Of a DNA stretch of 64,000 nt, positions 9,378 through 21,287 are shown one piece after another. Origin of the DNA: Asterella californica (lineage: Eukaryota > Streptophyta > Marchantiopsida > Marchantiales > Aytoniaceae); the NCBI GenBank assembly GCA_036924285.1, contig JAYKYS010000001.1, positions 28,395,501 to 28,459,500 of the forward strand, given 5' to 3'. Within the stretch, counting starts at the first letter, position 1. Each line of letters starts with the position of its first letter. The translations under genes were made by a program, and so were the position numbers. The notes beneath the pieces were generated by a model that worked only from the letters and a program-made list of their open reading frames with translations, was not told the origin of the DNA and ran no database searches.

Positions 9378-11165
9378 GTGGGAGTTGGTGTGGTGGATGT
9401 GCATGCTTCAGAGGTATGCACTAGGGCTTCAAAGATTGAAGTCCGGTTGAATGGTCACTACGTCTCTGACATATTGGTGGATGGAGGGTCGGCTGTAAAC
9501 GTCATATCGGAGAGGTTGATGAAGAAGTTGGGGATGGAACCAACTCGCCCGGCTAGCATTGTCGTGGGGATGGCTAACAAGCAATGGGTAAGACCTCTTG
9601 GTGTGTTAGAGAAGGTGGTCGTGTCTGTGATGGGAGTTCAAACATTGATGTCCTTTCAAGTGTTAAAGGACTCTAGTTATGATTTGCTCCTAGGTAGGCC
9701 TTGGTTGAGAGCTGTGCGCACCACTGATAGGTGGCACAAGGGATACTTACGGATTGGACCTAGAGATCATAGAGTGATAGTTCCTCTCTCGGGTGTTGGA
9801 GTTGTGACTTCTGACTCTGATAGACCCACTAGTGACTATTGGGAATCTGATACGGAGGACGATCAGAGTGTCTCAGAAGTAGATACCGGAGATTCTTACG
9901 ATCAAGAATCCTCGTCTGAGGATGAAGGATTTGGTCGAGATGAATCATTACATCAGCTTAGTGCTATTGACTTGTTGCCTCGACCAGCTGTGGAGAAAGA
10001 TCTTGACAAAGAAGAATTGAGTGAGGCAGAGATTGTGAGAAAACTCTCTACCTTGAAGTTTGGTATCAATGTCACTCAAGAGGAGAAAAGTAAATTCCTA
10101 GATATATTTCGAAAATATATCCATGTGTTTGCTTTCAGCTACAAGGATTTGAAGGAGGTGACTCTCGAGACTCATCGAATCGAATTGGAGGAGAACGCAA
10201 GACCAGTTCGACAGAAGCAGAGAAAGGTCAATCCTACAACAGCAATGATGGTCAAGGAGGAGATAGACAAGTTGAGGGAGGCGAGTTTCATCTATGAGGT
10301 GGAGAACTCAGAATGGATTTCACCCATTGTGATTGTCAAGAAGAAGAATGGTAAGCTGCGAGTGTGCATAGACTATAAGAAGCTGAATGCAGTTACCAAG
10401 AAGGATTATTATCCTCTACCATTTATAGATGAGATTTTGGAGGAAGTTGCTGGTCATGAGTGGTACAGCTTTGGTGATGGTTATAGTGGATACAACCAGA
10501 TCAAGATAGCACAGGAGTACCAGCAGTTGACTACTTTCACTACTCCTTGGGGAACATTTGCATTTCGAGTGATGCCATTCGGACTGTGTAATGCTCCGGC
10601 CACGTTTCAGAGGTTCATGAACAAGGTGTTCGAACCATTCATAGGGAAGTTTGTTCGTGATTTCATTGATGATTTCTGTGTGTACGGAAGAAAGGAGGAC
10701 CACTTTGATCACGTGATCAAAGTTTTGCAGCGGTTGGAGCAAGCTAACGCTTCTTTGAATCCAGAGAAGTGCATCTTTGGCTGCGAAGAAGGTCTGCTGT
10801 TAGGACACATCATTTCCAAGAAGGGGATTGCGGTAGATCCTGAGAAGGTGAAGAAGATTGTGGATCTTCCATTTCCAATCAACTTGCTAGGAGGGAAATT
10901 TTCCATAGTCACAGATCACAAGGCTTTAAAGTATATCTTTAATAAGCCTAATGCCGAAGGTCGTATTGCTCGTTGGAAGATCCTTCTAACAGAATACGAT
11001 TATGTGATCGAAGATAGACCAGGGAAAAAGCATGCGAATGCTGATCTTTTGTCGAGAGCTTATGATGATGAAGGAGAAGAACCGTTTGATGATTCATTTC
11101 CAGACGAACATCTGATGACCATCACAAGCATTGAGGAGATACGGGACGAGTACAAGGAAATTTGA
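9378..11165 (+). pseudogene. pol: Pol: protease, reverse transcriptase, truncated RNase H
   Basis: The frame is open from about 9285; 9378 is a GTG, not a certain start. The protease has LVDGGSAVNVIS near residue 33, with D-G-G where D-T/S-G is usual. The RT runs from about residue 285: WISPIVIVKKKNGKLRVCIDY, the palm aspartate in FGDGYSGY, MPFGLCNAPATFQ and the catalytic FIDDF box. Straight after LPFP the sequence jumps to GGKFSIVTDHKALKY, the end of RNase H. The connection domain and most of RNase H, including the first catalytic Asp and the Glu, are missing without loss of frame. The frame then meets a single TGA (11163-11165) and continues in the same frame into the integrase. The element could not complete reverse transcription unaided. 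Confidence 0.8.
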
Positions 11166-12452
11166 AGTTTCCTTGCAGATGGCTCTTTTTCAGAAGGTAT
11201 GCATACCCGAGAACGTAACGCGTTGATTAAGAGATGCAAACCTTACACCATGATGGAGGGAATTCTGTTTCATCAAGGAGCAGATGGGTTACTAAAGAGA
11301 GCAGTTGGTCAGAAGGAGGCATTCAAGCTAATGCACGAGTTTCACGACGGAACTGTTTGCGGAGGTCACTTTGCTGGTAAGATAACAGCCTTCAAGATTT
11401 TGGATGCGGGTTACCACTGGAGAGAGATTTTCAAAGAGTGTTTAGACTATTGCAAAACTTGCGACGTATGTCAAGCATTTGCTCTGAAGTCTACTAGAAC
11501 ATCTCCGTTAAGATCAATTCCCGTGTTAAGACCATTTGAGAAGTGGGGTATTGACTTTGTAGGTCATCTTAATAAGACACCTCGAGGCAATAGATACATT
11601 GTAGTCGTCACTGACTATTGTACCAAGTGGGTAGAGGCTAGACCTTTGAGGGAGACTAATGAAACAGAAGTCGGTAGATTCCTATGGGAGAGGATCATCA
11701 CCAGATTTGGATGTCCGTTAGAGTTGGTCTCAGATAGAGGAGGAGAGTTTGTAGGGAGCATGACTACTGCTATGCTACAACACTTTTCTATCAAGCCACG
11801 AGTAACGACCTCATACAAACCAAATGCTAATGGTCTTGCGGAGAAGACCAATCTTACACTTTGTATGATGCTCGTCAAAGATGTTGGTGTTGAGATTGCG
11901 AAACATACTTGGGATAAGAGGCTACATGCCATCTTATGGGAGTATCGAACGACAACAAAGACTTCTACTGGGTACTCCCCATTTCGACTGGTTTATGGAG
12001 TGGAGTCCAAGTTGCCCATCCAATTCGAATTGGATACTTTTCAAACTAGTCAACGAAAGTTGAAGAGGTCGAGAGGAGAAGACGTGGTCAGATCAAGAAG
12101 GGAGCAACTCATGGAGTTGGAAGAGACCCGAGCGGTAGCAATGATCCGGATGGAACGAGCTCAGGCGTATCAAAAGAAGAGTTACGACAAACGGTTGGGC
12201 AAGAGGGAGGTAAAACCTTTTCAAGTCGGAGATTGGGTTATGTTGTATGATGCTATCAGATTCAAGAGGGCTAGGAAGAAGTTTCTTCCGAGATATTTTG
12301 GTCCTTTTGTTGTTGATAAGGTGTGGAGCAACTTCACATATGACCTTCAGGAGTTGGGAGGAAGGAGATTCGATCGGGTCAACCATGACAAGTTGAAGTT
12401 GTTTCATCGACAAAAGTTCTCTCTTCACTCCGAGGACGGAGCAAAAATTTAG
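11166..12452 (+). CDS. Integrase domain of Ty3/gypsy pol
   Basis: In the same frame as the upstream RT and separated from it only by the TGA at 11163; the first ATG is 11199. The N-terminal HHCC zinc-binding domain is visible (HEFHDGTVCGGH, then CKTCDVCQ). The DDE core is intact: D in WGIDFVG, D in VSDRGGEF and E in NGLAEKTN, with 35 residues between the second D and the E. A C-terminal GPF-type module follows (FLPRYFGPFVVDKV). This domain would join element cDNA to the chromosome. The retained core contrasts with the deleted RNase H upstream. Similarity to the coiled-coil ORF starts within about 20 bases of the stop. Confidence 0.8.
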   Translation, partial: SFLADGSFSEGMHTRERNALIKRCKPYTMMEGILFHQGADGLLKRAVGQKEAFKLMHEFHDGTVCGGHFAGKITAFKILDAGYHWREIFKECLDYCKTCDVCQAFALKSTRTSPLRSIPVLRPFEKWGIDFVGHLNKTPRGNRYIVVVTDYCTKWVEARPLRETNETEVGRFLWERIITRFGCPLELVSDRGGEFVGSMTTAMLQHFSIKPRVTTSYKPNANGLAEKTNLTLCMMLVKDVGVEIAKHTWDKRLHAILWEYRTTTKTSTGYSPFRLVYGVESKLPIQFELDTFQTSQRKLKRSRGEDVVRSRREQLMELEETRAVAMIRMERAQAYQKKSYDKRLGKREVKPFQVGDWVMLYDAIRFKRARKKFLPRYFGPFVVDKVWSNFTYDLQELGGRRFDRVNHDKLKLFHRQKFSLHSEDGAKI

Positions 12453-12469
12453 TCCGGGGCCTAGGAGTG

Positions 12470-13760
12470 TGTCTAGGAAGAGCGCCTCTTTCTCGATCAT
12501 TCATTCTGGATCGGAGTCGGATTCTCAGGAGGAGATGTTGAGCACTAGGATCGTCCAGAAGACAGCTTCTGCAACTACATGGAGTCTTCCGAAGACTCCA
12601 GAAGACGAAGTATGAGTTGACATTCCGACTGCGACTCGAGGAAGCGCAGCAAAGAGAACCACTCCTGCAGTGGGAAGAGATCTTCCACCTCGGAAGATGA
12701 GAAGAGCAGTGTCTTCTCGTGCGTAGAAGTAGAAGATCACAGTGGTGGAAGAGACGTCGTTCCTGTCTTCCAGACAAGAACGACGTCTCCGATCGATTCG
12801 TGGGGATGAACCTGTTTTCTAGGACAAGAAGGTTGGAGGAATTCAGCGCCTTCTTCCAGTCGGAGATCCAGTCAGCCATGGAGTTGATGGAGAAGCGTGC
12901 GATGGCTCAAGAGAAGCTATTGCGATCTGGATTTGGTCTGCGCACATTGATGCAGCAGGAAGAGGTCTAGAAGAAGGTGGACACGCTGGAAGCCAACCTC
13001 AGCACCATGGAGAAGCTTGCAACGAAGTACAAGGCGGAAGCAGCTGCATCTGCCAAGGAGTCAGCACAGTTAAGGAAGTGCAACCAGGAGTTGCAAGCAC
13101 GTCTACAACAACGTGAACATGAGGTTCTACGGATCAAGGATAAGCCGCGGAAGCACAAGCCGCAGCAGAGAAGACGTAGCGAGAAGAAGCAGAAGCCCGA
13201 GTAAAGAGACTTATGGCACAAACGATAGAAGCACTTTGCAAGAAGTTCAACTTCACCGCGAGTAGGAAGCTTCTCAGCTTAGCTAGGGAGTGGGATGACG
13301 ATTTCAGGATGATGTTAGTGGAGTGCAAGGAGAGCATGTTCTGCTACCTGGATCGGCAGATTGAGGACTTGAAGACACTTTACGGTCTTTTCTCGATTCC
13401 ACAGCCGGCAGCTACATCTTCCCATGCTCCAGGACCAACGATGGGAAAGATTTGGAGAAGGAGGAGTTCGACCTCGCTATCCACTTGGTAGTGACAGCGT
13501 TGGAAGCCGAGAAGACTGAGGAAGAAGCTCCGGGTACAAGAAGTAGAGTTGTCTTCTCAGGTGTTTCGAGTGGAAGAGGTGACTTCCTCTGATCATTGTG
13601 AAGCCCACATCAGGAATGTCGAGGAGGAAGCCACCTCAGTCACATCCGAGGTATCAACAGGGCTTCTCACTTTATCAGAGGTCGATTTAGGAGTTCAAGT
13701 AGGAGAGGATCCAGTGGAGATAGCACCGACGATCAGGAGTAGGCAGCAAGTTAGGAAGAC
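12470..13760 (+). pseudogene. Decayed second copy of the coiled-coil ORF
   Basis: Aligns by eye with 3590-5050 of the 770-aa ORF: shared ATTCTGGATCGGAGTCGGA, MRRxxSSRAxK, EEFSAxFQxEIQxAMEL and KKFNFTAxxKLLxLAREWD blocks. The N-terminal globular domain is absent, since the copy starts in the acidic region right after the integrase. It is broken by a TGA near 12615, by TAGs near 12725 and 12967 that replace CAG in the intact copy, and by small indels. It shows that the coiled-coil ORF belongs 3' of pol. Confidence 0.7.
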
Positions 13761-13769
13761 AGTTGACTT

Positions 13770-15323
13770 GTTAAATTTGATAAGAAGCGAAGTCTACTGT
13801 TTTAGGGAGGCAACTCCCCTTGTAATTTTAGATGACTGTCCATGTGATAGGGTAGGCAACGGTAGGAGCAGAAAGTAAGTTTCCAAACTGAGCAGGGAGC
13901 CGACTGCATGTGAGGTGGTGGCCTTCTGACAACGTCTCATTTCAATTGGGTGCAAGTGAGGATTGGAGGAGAACTCCTCCCGCGACTCAAGTGCAGAAGT
14001 ATAAAATAGAACACAGAGTAAGATTTGACACACACACACACATATGTGTTTACACATTTTACAGAGTAGACACATTACGGCTATTGCTAGAGACATATGA
14101 ATAGATTTGGATTACATAAAGAGGGGTCTGCACTTCCGCTCTCAACGGTGGATCGAAAGATGTAGACAGCAATAGTGGACATCCTAGAACAGGAAATGAC
14201 ATCATCATGTAGTCCTGTCTCTAAGCTGGTGTGTCGAGAGGTAGTGACAGGAAGTGGAGGGAGTGAGCTTCCTAAAGTCAATGTATCTTCTTCTCGGTGA
14301 ATTGATTTTCAGATTTGATTGCAGAAGCTTTGTCTGTGTCTTCTGGGCAGTGGGTTTCCTCGAATTCACACCCAATTGTGCATGAGAAGCCTCTTCTTGA
14401 GTGGCGGTGATTGTTAGAAGCTGTGCAGAGTCGAAGCTTGTCTCATCCAGTGGAGCACTTCGGATCCACGTACAGACAGTCTTATAAGAAAGCGATCTCA
14501 GATGACAGAGTAGTCGGAGCGACGACAAAAGAAGAAAGAAGACTTCTTTCCACAACAGAAGACGACATCCTTGAGTAGAAGACTGTGTAACTGTAAGCCA
14601 ATTTTTGGTTTTCTTCCTCAAATTACTACAAGCAGGGATGGCTTGTTAGTCAGGATCCAGACTAGAAGCCTGTCAGAGTCTTAATTTCTCATTTTCATCT
14701 TGTTTCCTCTTGTTTGGATTTTCTCTTCTTCCCCATCTTCTCTCATCTTGCCATCTTCCTACCTTCTTCTAGTGAGCTTCCGACACTTCTATTGAGCTTC
14801 CGTGAAGGTGAATGTCGTTGTAGTCTGCAGGAAGACCGTTTTCGTAGGCAGAAGCCTGAGAAGACTACAGAGGACACACACCTTGTGATTTATCTAACCC
14901 CGTTGGAAATTGGAAGAGCAATGTGTGATAGACAATGATAATTTGACATCTACGAAGCAGGAGCAGTCTTCTGGAGGTGTTAGAAGTTGAGTTGAATCCT
15001 CAGAATCCGAGAATTACTTCGGGAAGACTGTCGTGGGAAGATTGGAAGCCGTGACCTGGAAGCAGGAAGCGTCTTCCCGAGCTTCTCAGGAGATATTTGT
15101 GTGATATTTTAGATTGTAGTTGTTTGTTTAGGTCCAGAGTACCTTCTGAAGGGTCTAAAAGCCGTGTGGTTTTGTGAGAAGAACGAATTTTGAAGTAAAA
15201 CCTGTGTGTTTGTGCGTTTGAACAGATCCTAGAACTTAGAACAGCGATACTTGTGCAAATCCTCTGTGAGAACGATATCTTTTATGCTATAATGGGCTAA
15301 AAGAGAAATCCTGAGACACTACA
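13770..15323 (+). repeat. Candidate 3' LTR of element B
   Basis: Direct-repeat partner of the stretch ending at 6568; visually most bases agree across the last 850 bases. A TATA-like GTATAAAATAG lies at about 13997-14007 and a CA microsatellite at about 14030-14041. The match ends at CACTACA (15323), where the interior of another retroelement begins at once, so element B either inserted into element C1 or was joined to it. Confidence 0.55.
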
Positions 15324-18300
15324 ATGGCTTATCCGTGCTGCCAACAAACAAAGGAGAGAACTCTATGGTGCTTGTCCCAACATCAAGGTAATTGTGGGTG
15401 ACATCAGTGATATTCAAATTTTCTTTTCATAAGATATGTCAACGTATCTTATCATTCTAGGATAGCCTTACATTACTGTTGTTAGAATGGAGATATGAGT
15501 TATCGATGATGATTCAGCCTATGCTAGGATACGTAGTAGAGATGGCAGAAGAGCTGTTCAGCTTTTGACCGTTGCTGCAGAACATGAGAGGAATCGTGAT
15601 AGCTTGAGAGATCGTCCACTACCTAAGATTACTCAGGAGTTTAGAGAGTCTAGGGGTTTTGACAGAGTGTCATTGAAGAGCGAGACTTCAATGATACAAT
15701 AGACATAGGATTCTCGTCTGATCTCATAGAGTGGGAAGCTTTACCCACTAGCTTCTTAGGATTGACGTCATGTGGATCAGTGTGTTATAGGAAGGTTAAG
15801 AATCTAAAGAGGTTTGAGAGACAACATGTGAAGTATGTACAACAGTCTTTGTGGGATAGTGAGGAGTTAGCCGGAGATGAATATGTATCTGGAGTGTTTG
15901 AAGAACAATATTTGATAGATACTATAGAGGAGTTGAAATATATATTAGAAAGCTCTATAGATGATGTAGATAGAGTGGTGAGAGTGAGCTCCAAGGAGCT
16001 TTATGATGTAATTGATACGTTTATAGACCGACAAGAGATGTATGCGGAGACCAAGTACAAGTCAGTGGCAAAGAAAGTCAAACCAGTGGCTTTGTCTTTA
16101 TCACTCGACTACGATCAGAAGATGGAGCAAGCTGCACTAGAACCGACACTCAGAGGACCAAGAAGAATTGGGCACTAGTTCACAAAAGCAACACTGAAGG
16201 AACTGAAGATTGGAGGTGATGGATTTCTTACTGAGCAAGAGAAGAAGAGCTTCAGGGAGATGCTATCTAGGCATGGTAAGGCGTTTGCGTTTGAGTCACA
16301 TGAAATAGGATGTGTGGATCCAAGTGTAGTTGCACCCATGGTAATCTTTACTATACCGCATGTGCCTTGGAATCTACGTCCTATACCTAGAGCTCATCTA
16401 CCAAAACTAATAGACTTGCTTAACGAGAGGATTAGGATGGGTGTCTTGGAACCATCTATAGCTCATTACTCTAGCAGATGGTTTACTGTTCCGAAGAAGA
16501 GTGGAGCTTTGAGATTCATTCAAGATATGTAGCCAATTAACAAGGTGACTATCAGGAATATGGGTATAGTACCTATTGTACACGAGTTTGCAGAGACTTT
16601 TGCTCGTCGTGCTATCTATTCAATGAGGGATTTATATTCAGGGTATGATCAGTTTCAGTTATCCTCTGAGAGTAGGGACTTGACTACAATGAGGACACCT
16701 CTGGGGTTACTAAGGATGTGTACCTTGCCACAAGGTGCTATCAATTCTGTAGCACATATGATGAATGATATGAACAAAGTTTATAAGGATTTTATTCTTG
16801 AAAAGACTATGCCATTCTTTGATGATGTGCCGATCAAAGGATGAGCTGAGGATGAGATAATGGATCAAATGGGATGCCGTAAGTTTGTTGCAGACCACAT
16901 AGCTGACTATGATAAGATATTGAGTCAATTGGAGGAGGTTCATTGACTTATCAGGAGCAAAATCTGTATTTGGAAAACAGGAGATGTTAATTGTGGGCAT
17001 CTTTGTGGATCTTATGGCCGAAAACCTTGTCCAAACAAGGTTGATGTCATTCAAAGGACGAAAGAGACGTGCGGATCGGTTACTGAGGTGAGAAGGTTCC
17101 TAAGTACTTGTGTGTTTTATCATATATGGATTCCACACTTTGCACATGTAGCAGATCCGTTATACAAGTTGCTGAGGAAGGGGCAAAGATTTCAGTGGCA
17201 AGAGGAGCAAAGCAAGTCCGTGAAGAAGTTGAAAGATCTTTTGGCTTCACCACCGACTCTACAAAAGAAAACATATGAGTTGGACAGATCTGTTATCCTT
17301 ACTGTTGATACTAGTCCTATTGGCATTGGATGGGCTATAGGATAAGATGATGAGGATAGAAATAGGTATATGATGCGTTTTGGGGCTAAGGTGTTAAGCT
17401 CACGACAGAGAGACTACCCTCATGTCAAGAGAGAGCTATGTGGAGTAGTTACTGCAATGAAGAGTGAGAAGGAATACTTGATAGGAGCACATGTGGTTGT
17501 GATGGATTGCATCCTACAAATCCTTTAGCTATTCATTACAAATGTGTAGTTGATCTGGTAACTATGCCATTTGGGCTTGGACAAATGAGGTATCTAGTCT
17601 TGGCTAGAGAAGATATATCTAACCAAGTTGAAGGCCGTGCCTTGAGGACGAAGACACTGTTAGTGTCTGTCGCTTTCTACTTGAAGATGTTATTTGTAGG
17701 TATGGGGGTGTGGAGAAGATCATTGCAGATAGGGGTGAGCTGGATTCACAAGAAGTAGTTGATTTCTTCAAGCGACTGGGAATCAAGTTGGCGTTAACCC
17801 CTGCTTACAATCCTGAAAGGAATGGCAAGAGCGAACGAGGTCATCCGCCAATCATCAAAGCTTTGGTAAAAGCTTGCAAGGGTAAGATTCGTGAATGGCC
17901 TAGACTGCTACCGTTTGCTTTATGGACAGACCGTACAACTCATAGTACTGTTACAAGTTACATGCCAGCGGAGTTGATACTAGGACAAAAACCTGTGATG
18001 CCGATTGAGGAGGTTGTGCCTACTTGGAATGTTTTGCCATGGGAAGATGATAGAAGTACGGAGGATCTTCTTGCATTAAGGATCCAGCAGTTAGAAAGAA
18101 GACCCGAGGATGTTGCCAAAGCTATGGAAAGGTTAAAGACTGCTAGAGAGAGAAACAAAGGCAGATTTGATAGAACACATAGATTACGACCCAAACCAGT
18201 TAAGGAAGGTGATTGGGTGTTAGTCTATGATAATAGTCTTGATAATCAGCATAGCACTGTCAGAAAGTTTTCCAAGAGATGGTTTGGACCTTATGTGGTG

Positions 18301-18495
18301 TTAGAAGTCATGATAATGTCACATACTCCTTGAGAGAATTAGATGGTACAGTGCTCAAGATAAGTTGTAAGAAAGAGGATCAAACTTTTTAGAAGGAGAG
18401 GGGAGTATCAGAATATTGCAAAGTTTACTGAGGATGAAGCTGAAGACTCAATGGAGATTGAAGATGAGTTTGAAGCTCAAACTGAAGAGTCTTGA
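15324..18495 (+). pseudogene. pol: Pol pseudogene of element C1
   Basis: Protease remnant, then RT from 15763 (blocks such as YSSRWFTVPKKSGALRFIQDM, DLYSGYDQFQL, MPFFDDVPIKG), an RNase H remnant near 17290 (TVDTSPIGIGWAIG), and integrase from about 17500 to a stop near 18495 after an acidic tail. Compared with element C2, stops arise at 15430 (CAA to TAA), 15463 (CAG to TAG), 15496 (CGA to TGA), 16176 and 16530 (CAG to TAG), about 16842 (TGA) and 17343 (CAA to TAA). An internal deletion near 17500 removes the end of RNase H and the integrase zinc domain. Where C2 has a one-base insertion in integrase (near 44497), C1 keeps the frame. Confidence 0.85.
15654..15697 (+). promoter_or_regulatory. 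Decayed -1 ribosomal frameshift signal (C1)
   Basis: G GGT TTT heptamer at 15654-15660 in the protease frame, a 6-base spacer, then a stem of 12 pairs (15667-15678 with 15686-15697, one G-U) around a 7-base loop. It matches the signal in element C2. In C1 the first codon after the slip is TGA rather than TGG, so this copy is dead. Confidence 0.6.
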
Positions 18496-18528
18496 TCTGG
18501 ATCTGGCACATACCGAAGGATGTGCAGG

Positions 18529-18543
18529 TTCAGAGGGGGTGGA
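18529..18543 (+). other. Polypurine tract of element C1
   Basis: A purine run, AGAGGGGGTGGA, directly precedes the 3' LTR start TGTCGC at 18544. This is the expected primer site for plus-strand DNA synthesis, and it is identical to the tract in element C2. Confidence 0.8.
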
Positions 18544-19867
18544 TGTCGCGCTACTTTGCGACTACACCTTACACTTCTACTCCTATGCTTGAGTTTAGTA
18601 GTTCTAGAAGTTAGCTCTTACTTCTAGTCCTTTATGCATATTTTTGACATCTTTGCATACGGTGTTAACACTATTATGTTATATATTTTGAGTCTTAGTA
18701 GGTTGATACGATGTTATCTATCTTGTTCAAGCACTCGTACGCTTGTGCAAGTGATTTCATACTTATCCATGTTGTCAAAGTACATAACTTTAAGTCTACC
18801 ATGTGGATAGAGTTACTTACGTGTCGCCAATGCATGCTTTCTAGCTTGTTTAAGTTATCGTTCAGGGTTACGTGCTATCTTACATGTCATGAAGTTTAAG
18901 ATTTACGCTGGCACTTTAGAGGCTTGACGTGATAACCTATGTGTGAAATTAAGTTACCAGATGGATTAGGGCACAAAAGACAAGAAGTGGAGCTATGAAC
19001 TCCCATTGGTCTATCTTTATCTTTTGTGAAATTCTAAACTTAGAAGCAGAGGTCTTAAGGGGAGTTCGAGCTTCTGGTAAAGGTATTGAGAAATCTGAGA
19101 ACACAAGAATAGAAAGCTTGTTGTGCCAATCACTGTCAGTGAAAATTTTGATCGATTTGGAGCAATAAAGAAGGAGTTATGCCAAATTGAAGTTCGGATT
19201 GAGTTGAAATTGAATACTTTTGTTGATTTTGGAGTTTTGAGTGTCAATTCCAGCAGAAAAGAGATAATTGCTTCAAACCTGCGTGGTTGCGTTCACTGTC
19301 AACAGGGCTACGACTGTCCAAACAGTTTAATGTCATTTGAGTGAGTGAGTAATTCAAGACGACCGCTGGAGCAGAGGGGGTCTGAAAAACTCTCAATCTA
19401 GAGCAGCAAGTTCAGAGCTCGAGATCTGGAGAACCGTGTACAACCAGCAGACCAAATTTCACAAGGATGTTCAGCATCCTGTAGACTCCAAATCCTGTAA
19501 GAATCATCGAAAGCGATCGAGCCAATTTTCTGTTCTAGGTCGAAATAGCCACCTGGGTGCCAGAAATCATAATAATTTTGTTAGTAGAAACATTTTTGAT
19601 CATATCTCAGTGTTCAAATTTGATCTCAGGCTGAAAGTTTGTATGTATATTCAATAAGATCTCTTTTACATATAAGAGAAGTTTTGAAGTCCAAAACATC
19701 ATCTGTTTTCTCTCCTTGAGTGTTAAAGTTCATCGTCTGATTTTACTACTACTAGTTAGACCTGAATTTCACTTTTTGAATATATTAGAGGACACAACAG
19801 ACCTGTGTGAATGTATATAGTGCCCTCTTGTAACCTGAAGCCTACCTCTTGAGTAAACAACCACAGC
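18544..19867 (+). repeat. 3' LTR of element C1
   Basis: Starts TGTCGCGCTACTTTGCG and follows the C2 LTR throughout in the coding orientation, including the central segment (about 19135-19545) in the same orientation as the C2 5' LTR. It ends near ACAACCACAGC without the terminal CCGACA, so its 3' end is lost. Confidence 0.8.
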
Positions 19868-21279
19868 TGAACATGAGTGATGATTTCATTCTCTTGATGA
19901 ACGCATTACTTCGTCCGATCGATGCTCGGAGAACTGAACATGAGCTGATTTTGGTAGAGTAGAGTAGAACTTGATTCTACTCTACTAGAATGATAGTTAT
20001 AGAAGGCGTTGCACAATATTCCAGTATTCTCGATATATTGAAGAACTGAAATAAATGAATACTTACACAAGTTTTCATAACATAGTCCAACGTTGAGAAC
20101 CGTGCAAGTGTATTCAACTATCTACACTGTATGCAATGGAATGAAAGTTTTGTCCTTATGACAGGTCCGCAGCTTGAAATGAATAGCAAAACTCAGCCGT
20201 AATCAAATTTGGAAGAGAAAAGACTAAAATCTTGAATACAAAGAGTGTTATCGCACCGTCGGTTTCAGTTTTGATTGTTGGACATTATTCCAGATTATTG
20301 TGTTATGTTGAGCTTGTGAAACTGCTATCATTTTCGCTGCGTCTCTTTGCCTTAAACTGAAAGAGCACCGCCAGACAAGCCCGCATTTTCATGTACGTGC
20401 AAATATCAGTATCCATCATTCCTGTTGCATGTTTCAAAACTTCACGGACTGTCACGTAATCGCACACAGAAGCTATCGTCCGTGCATAATCACTCGAACC
20501 TACCAAGCTGGACAGCCATGTCACATTAACATCTTTTCTTCAACTTCGATCGATTCACAAGGTAGATGCTCGAGATCAGAATTGAGTCGACGAGAAAACA
20601 ATGTATCGTGAAGACAAGGCACTTCATCACAGGCGTTCGACAATGAATGAAACTTTCAGATGTTCTTCTTGGGGATTGATTTCAAAAACAATGCAGACGT
20701 GATGGAAGCTTGAAACGAACGAACATCACCGTACCAATGATCAAAGGAACGTACATTGACTTACACGGCAGGAACGAAGATAAATCTAAATTTGAAGGCC
20801 ATGATATATTCCAAAGCGAATGCTTTATTTCACATCGGATCGATAAACATCAAGTACATTCGTCTAGCGATACCAAGGACAATCTTTAACACGGATTAGA
20901 CCCAAGGACTCCCAATGTGTGTGCAATACCTCCAACAGAATATCTCGTGATTCTGTAACTTGCGCTAGATCGTGGACTCGTCATGGACTCATATGCCAAC
21001 GTGGACAGGCTACACACGGGTGTCTATCCTGGAATGCAGACAGTTTAGTGGAAACATGCTCGGTCTAGAAACCGTCTCGTTAAACAATAGATTTTGTACA
21101 GCAGACTGTTTTGACTTCACAAAAATGAAACTGAGAGACAGTGTGAGGTATATACTTCAGTCCAACTTTAAAGCATAACTTCAGAAACCGATAATTTAGA
21201 CACGAAACTGTATGTGCGGTTACCCCTAAAGACCTCGGAGTTAAGGAGAGTACGAAAATGTTACGTCCCTCCACAACGC
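19868..21279. other. Intergenic, no gene recognised
   Basis: No convincing coding frame. A 12-bp perfect stem with a 5-base loop (19958-19986, built on AGTAGAGTAGAA) is the only local structure noted. Confidence 0.4.
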
Positions 21280-21287
21280 CCAGATTG

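Larger units (their letters stand above)
5059..15323 (+). mobile_element. Ty3/gypsy LTR retrotransposon (element B), degraded
   Basis: Order on the plus strand: candidate LTR, leader (6569-6823), two small ORFs, gag, protease-RT-RNase H-integrase, a decayed coiled-coil ORF, candidate LTR. The order RT then RNase H then integrase marks Ty3/gypsy. The left LTR is preceded by another complete copy of the coiled-coil ORF, so the left part looks like a second copy sharing the middle LTR. No primer-binding site or target duplication could be assigned, and the outer limits are approximate. Confidence 0.6.
15324..19867 (+). mobile_element. Ty3/gypsy element C1, 5'-truncated and decayed
   Basis: Same family as the element at 42276-50790. 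It begins abruptly inside the protease domain where element B ends, runs through RT, RNase H, integrase and a polypurine tract, and ends with a 3' LTR from 18544. Gag and the 5' LTR are not present in the window. The LTR match stops at about 19867, roughly 45 bases short of the family's LTR end. Confidence 0.85.

Noticed and set aside
16034..18495. Separate short genes in the 16-18.5 kb region
   Set aside because: They are pieces of one decayed pol gene, as shown by co-linear alignment with the element at 43.6-47.1 kb.
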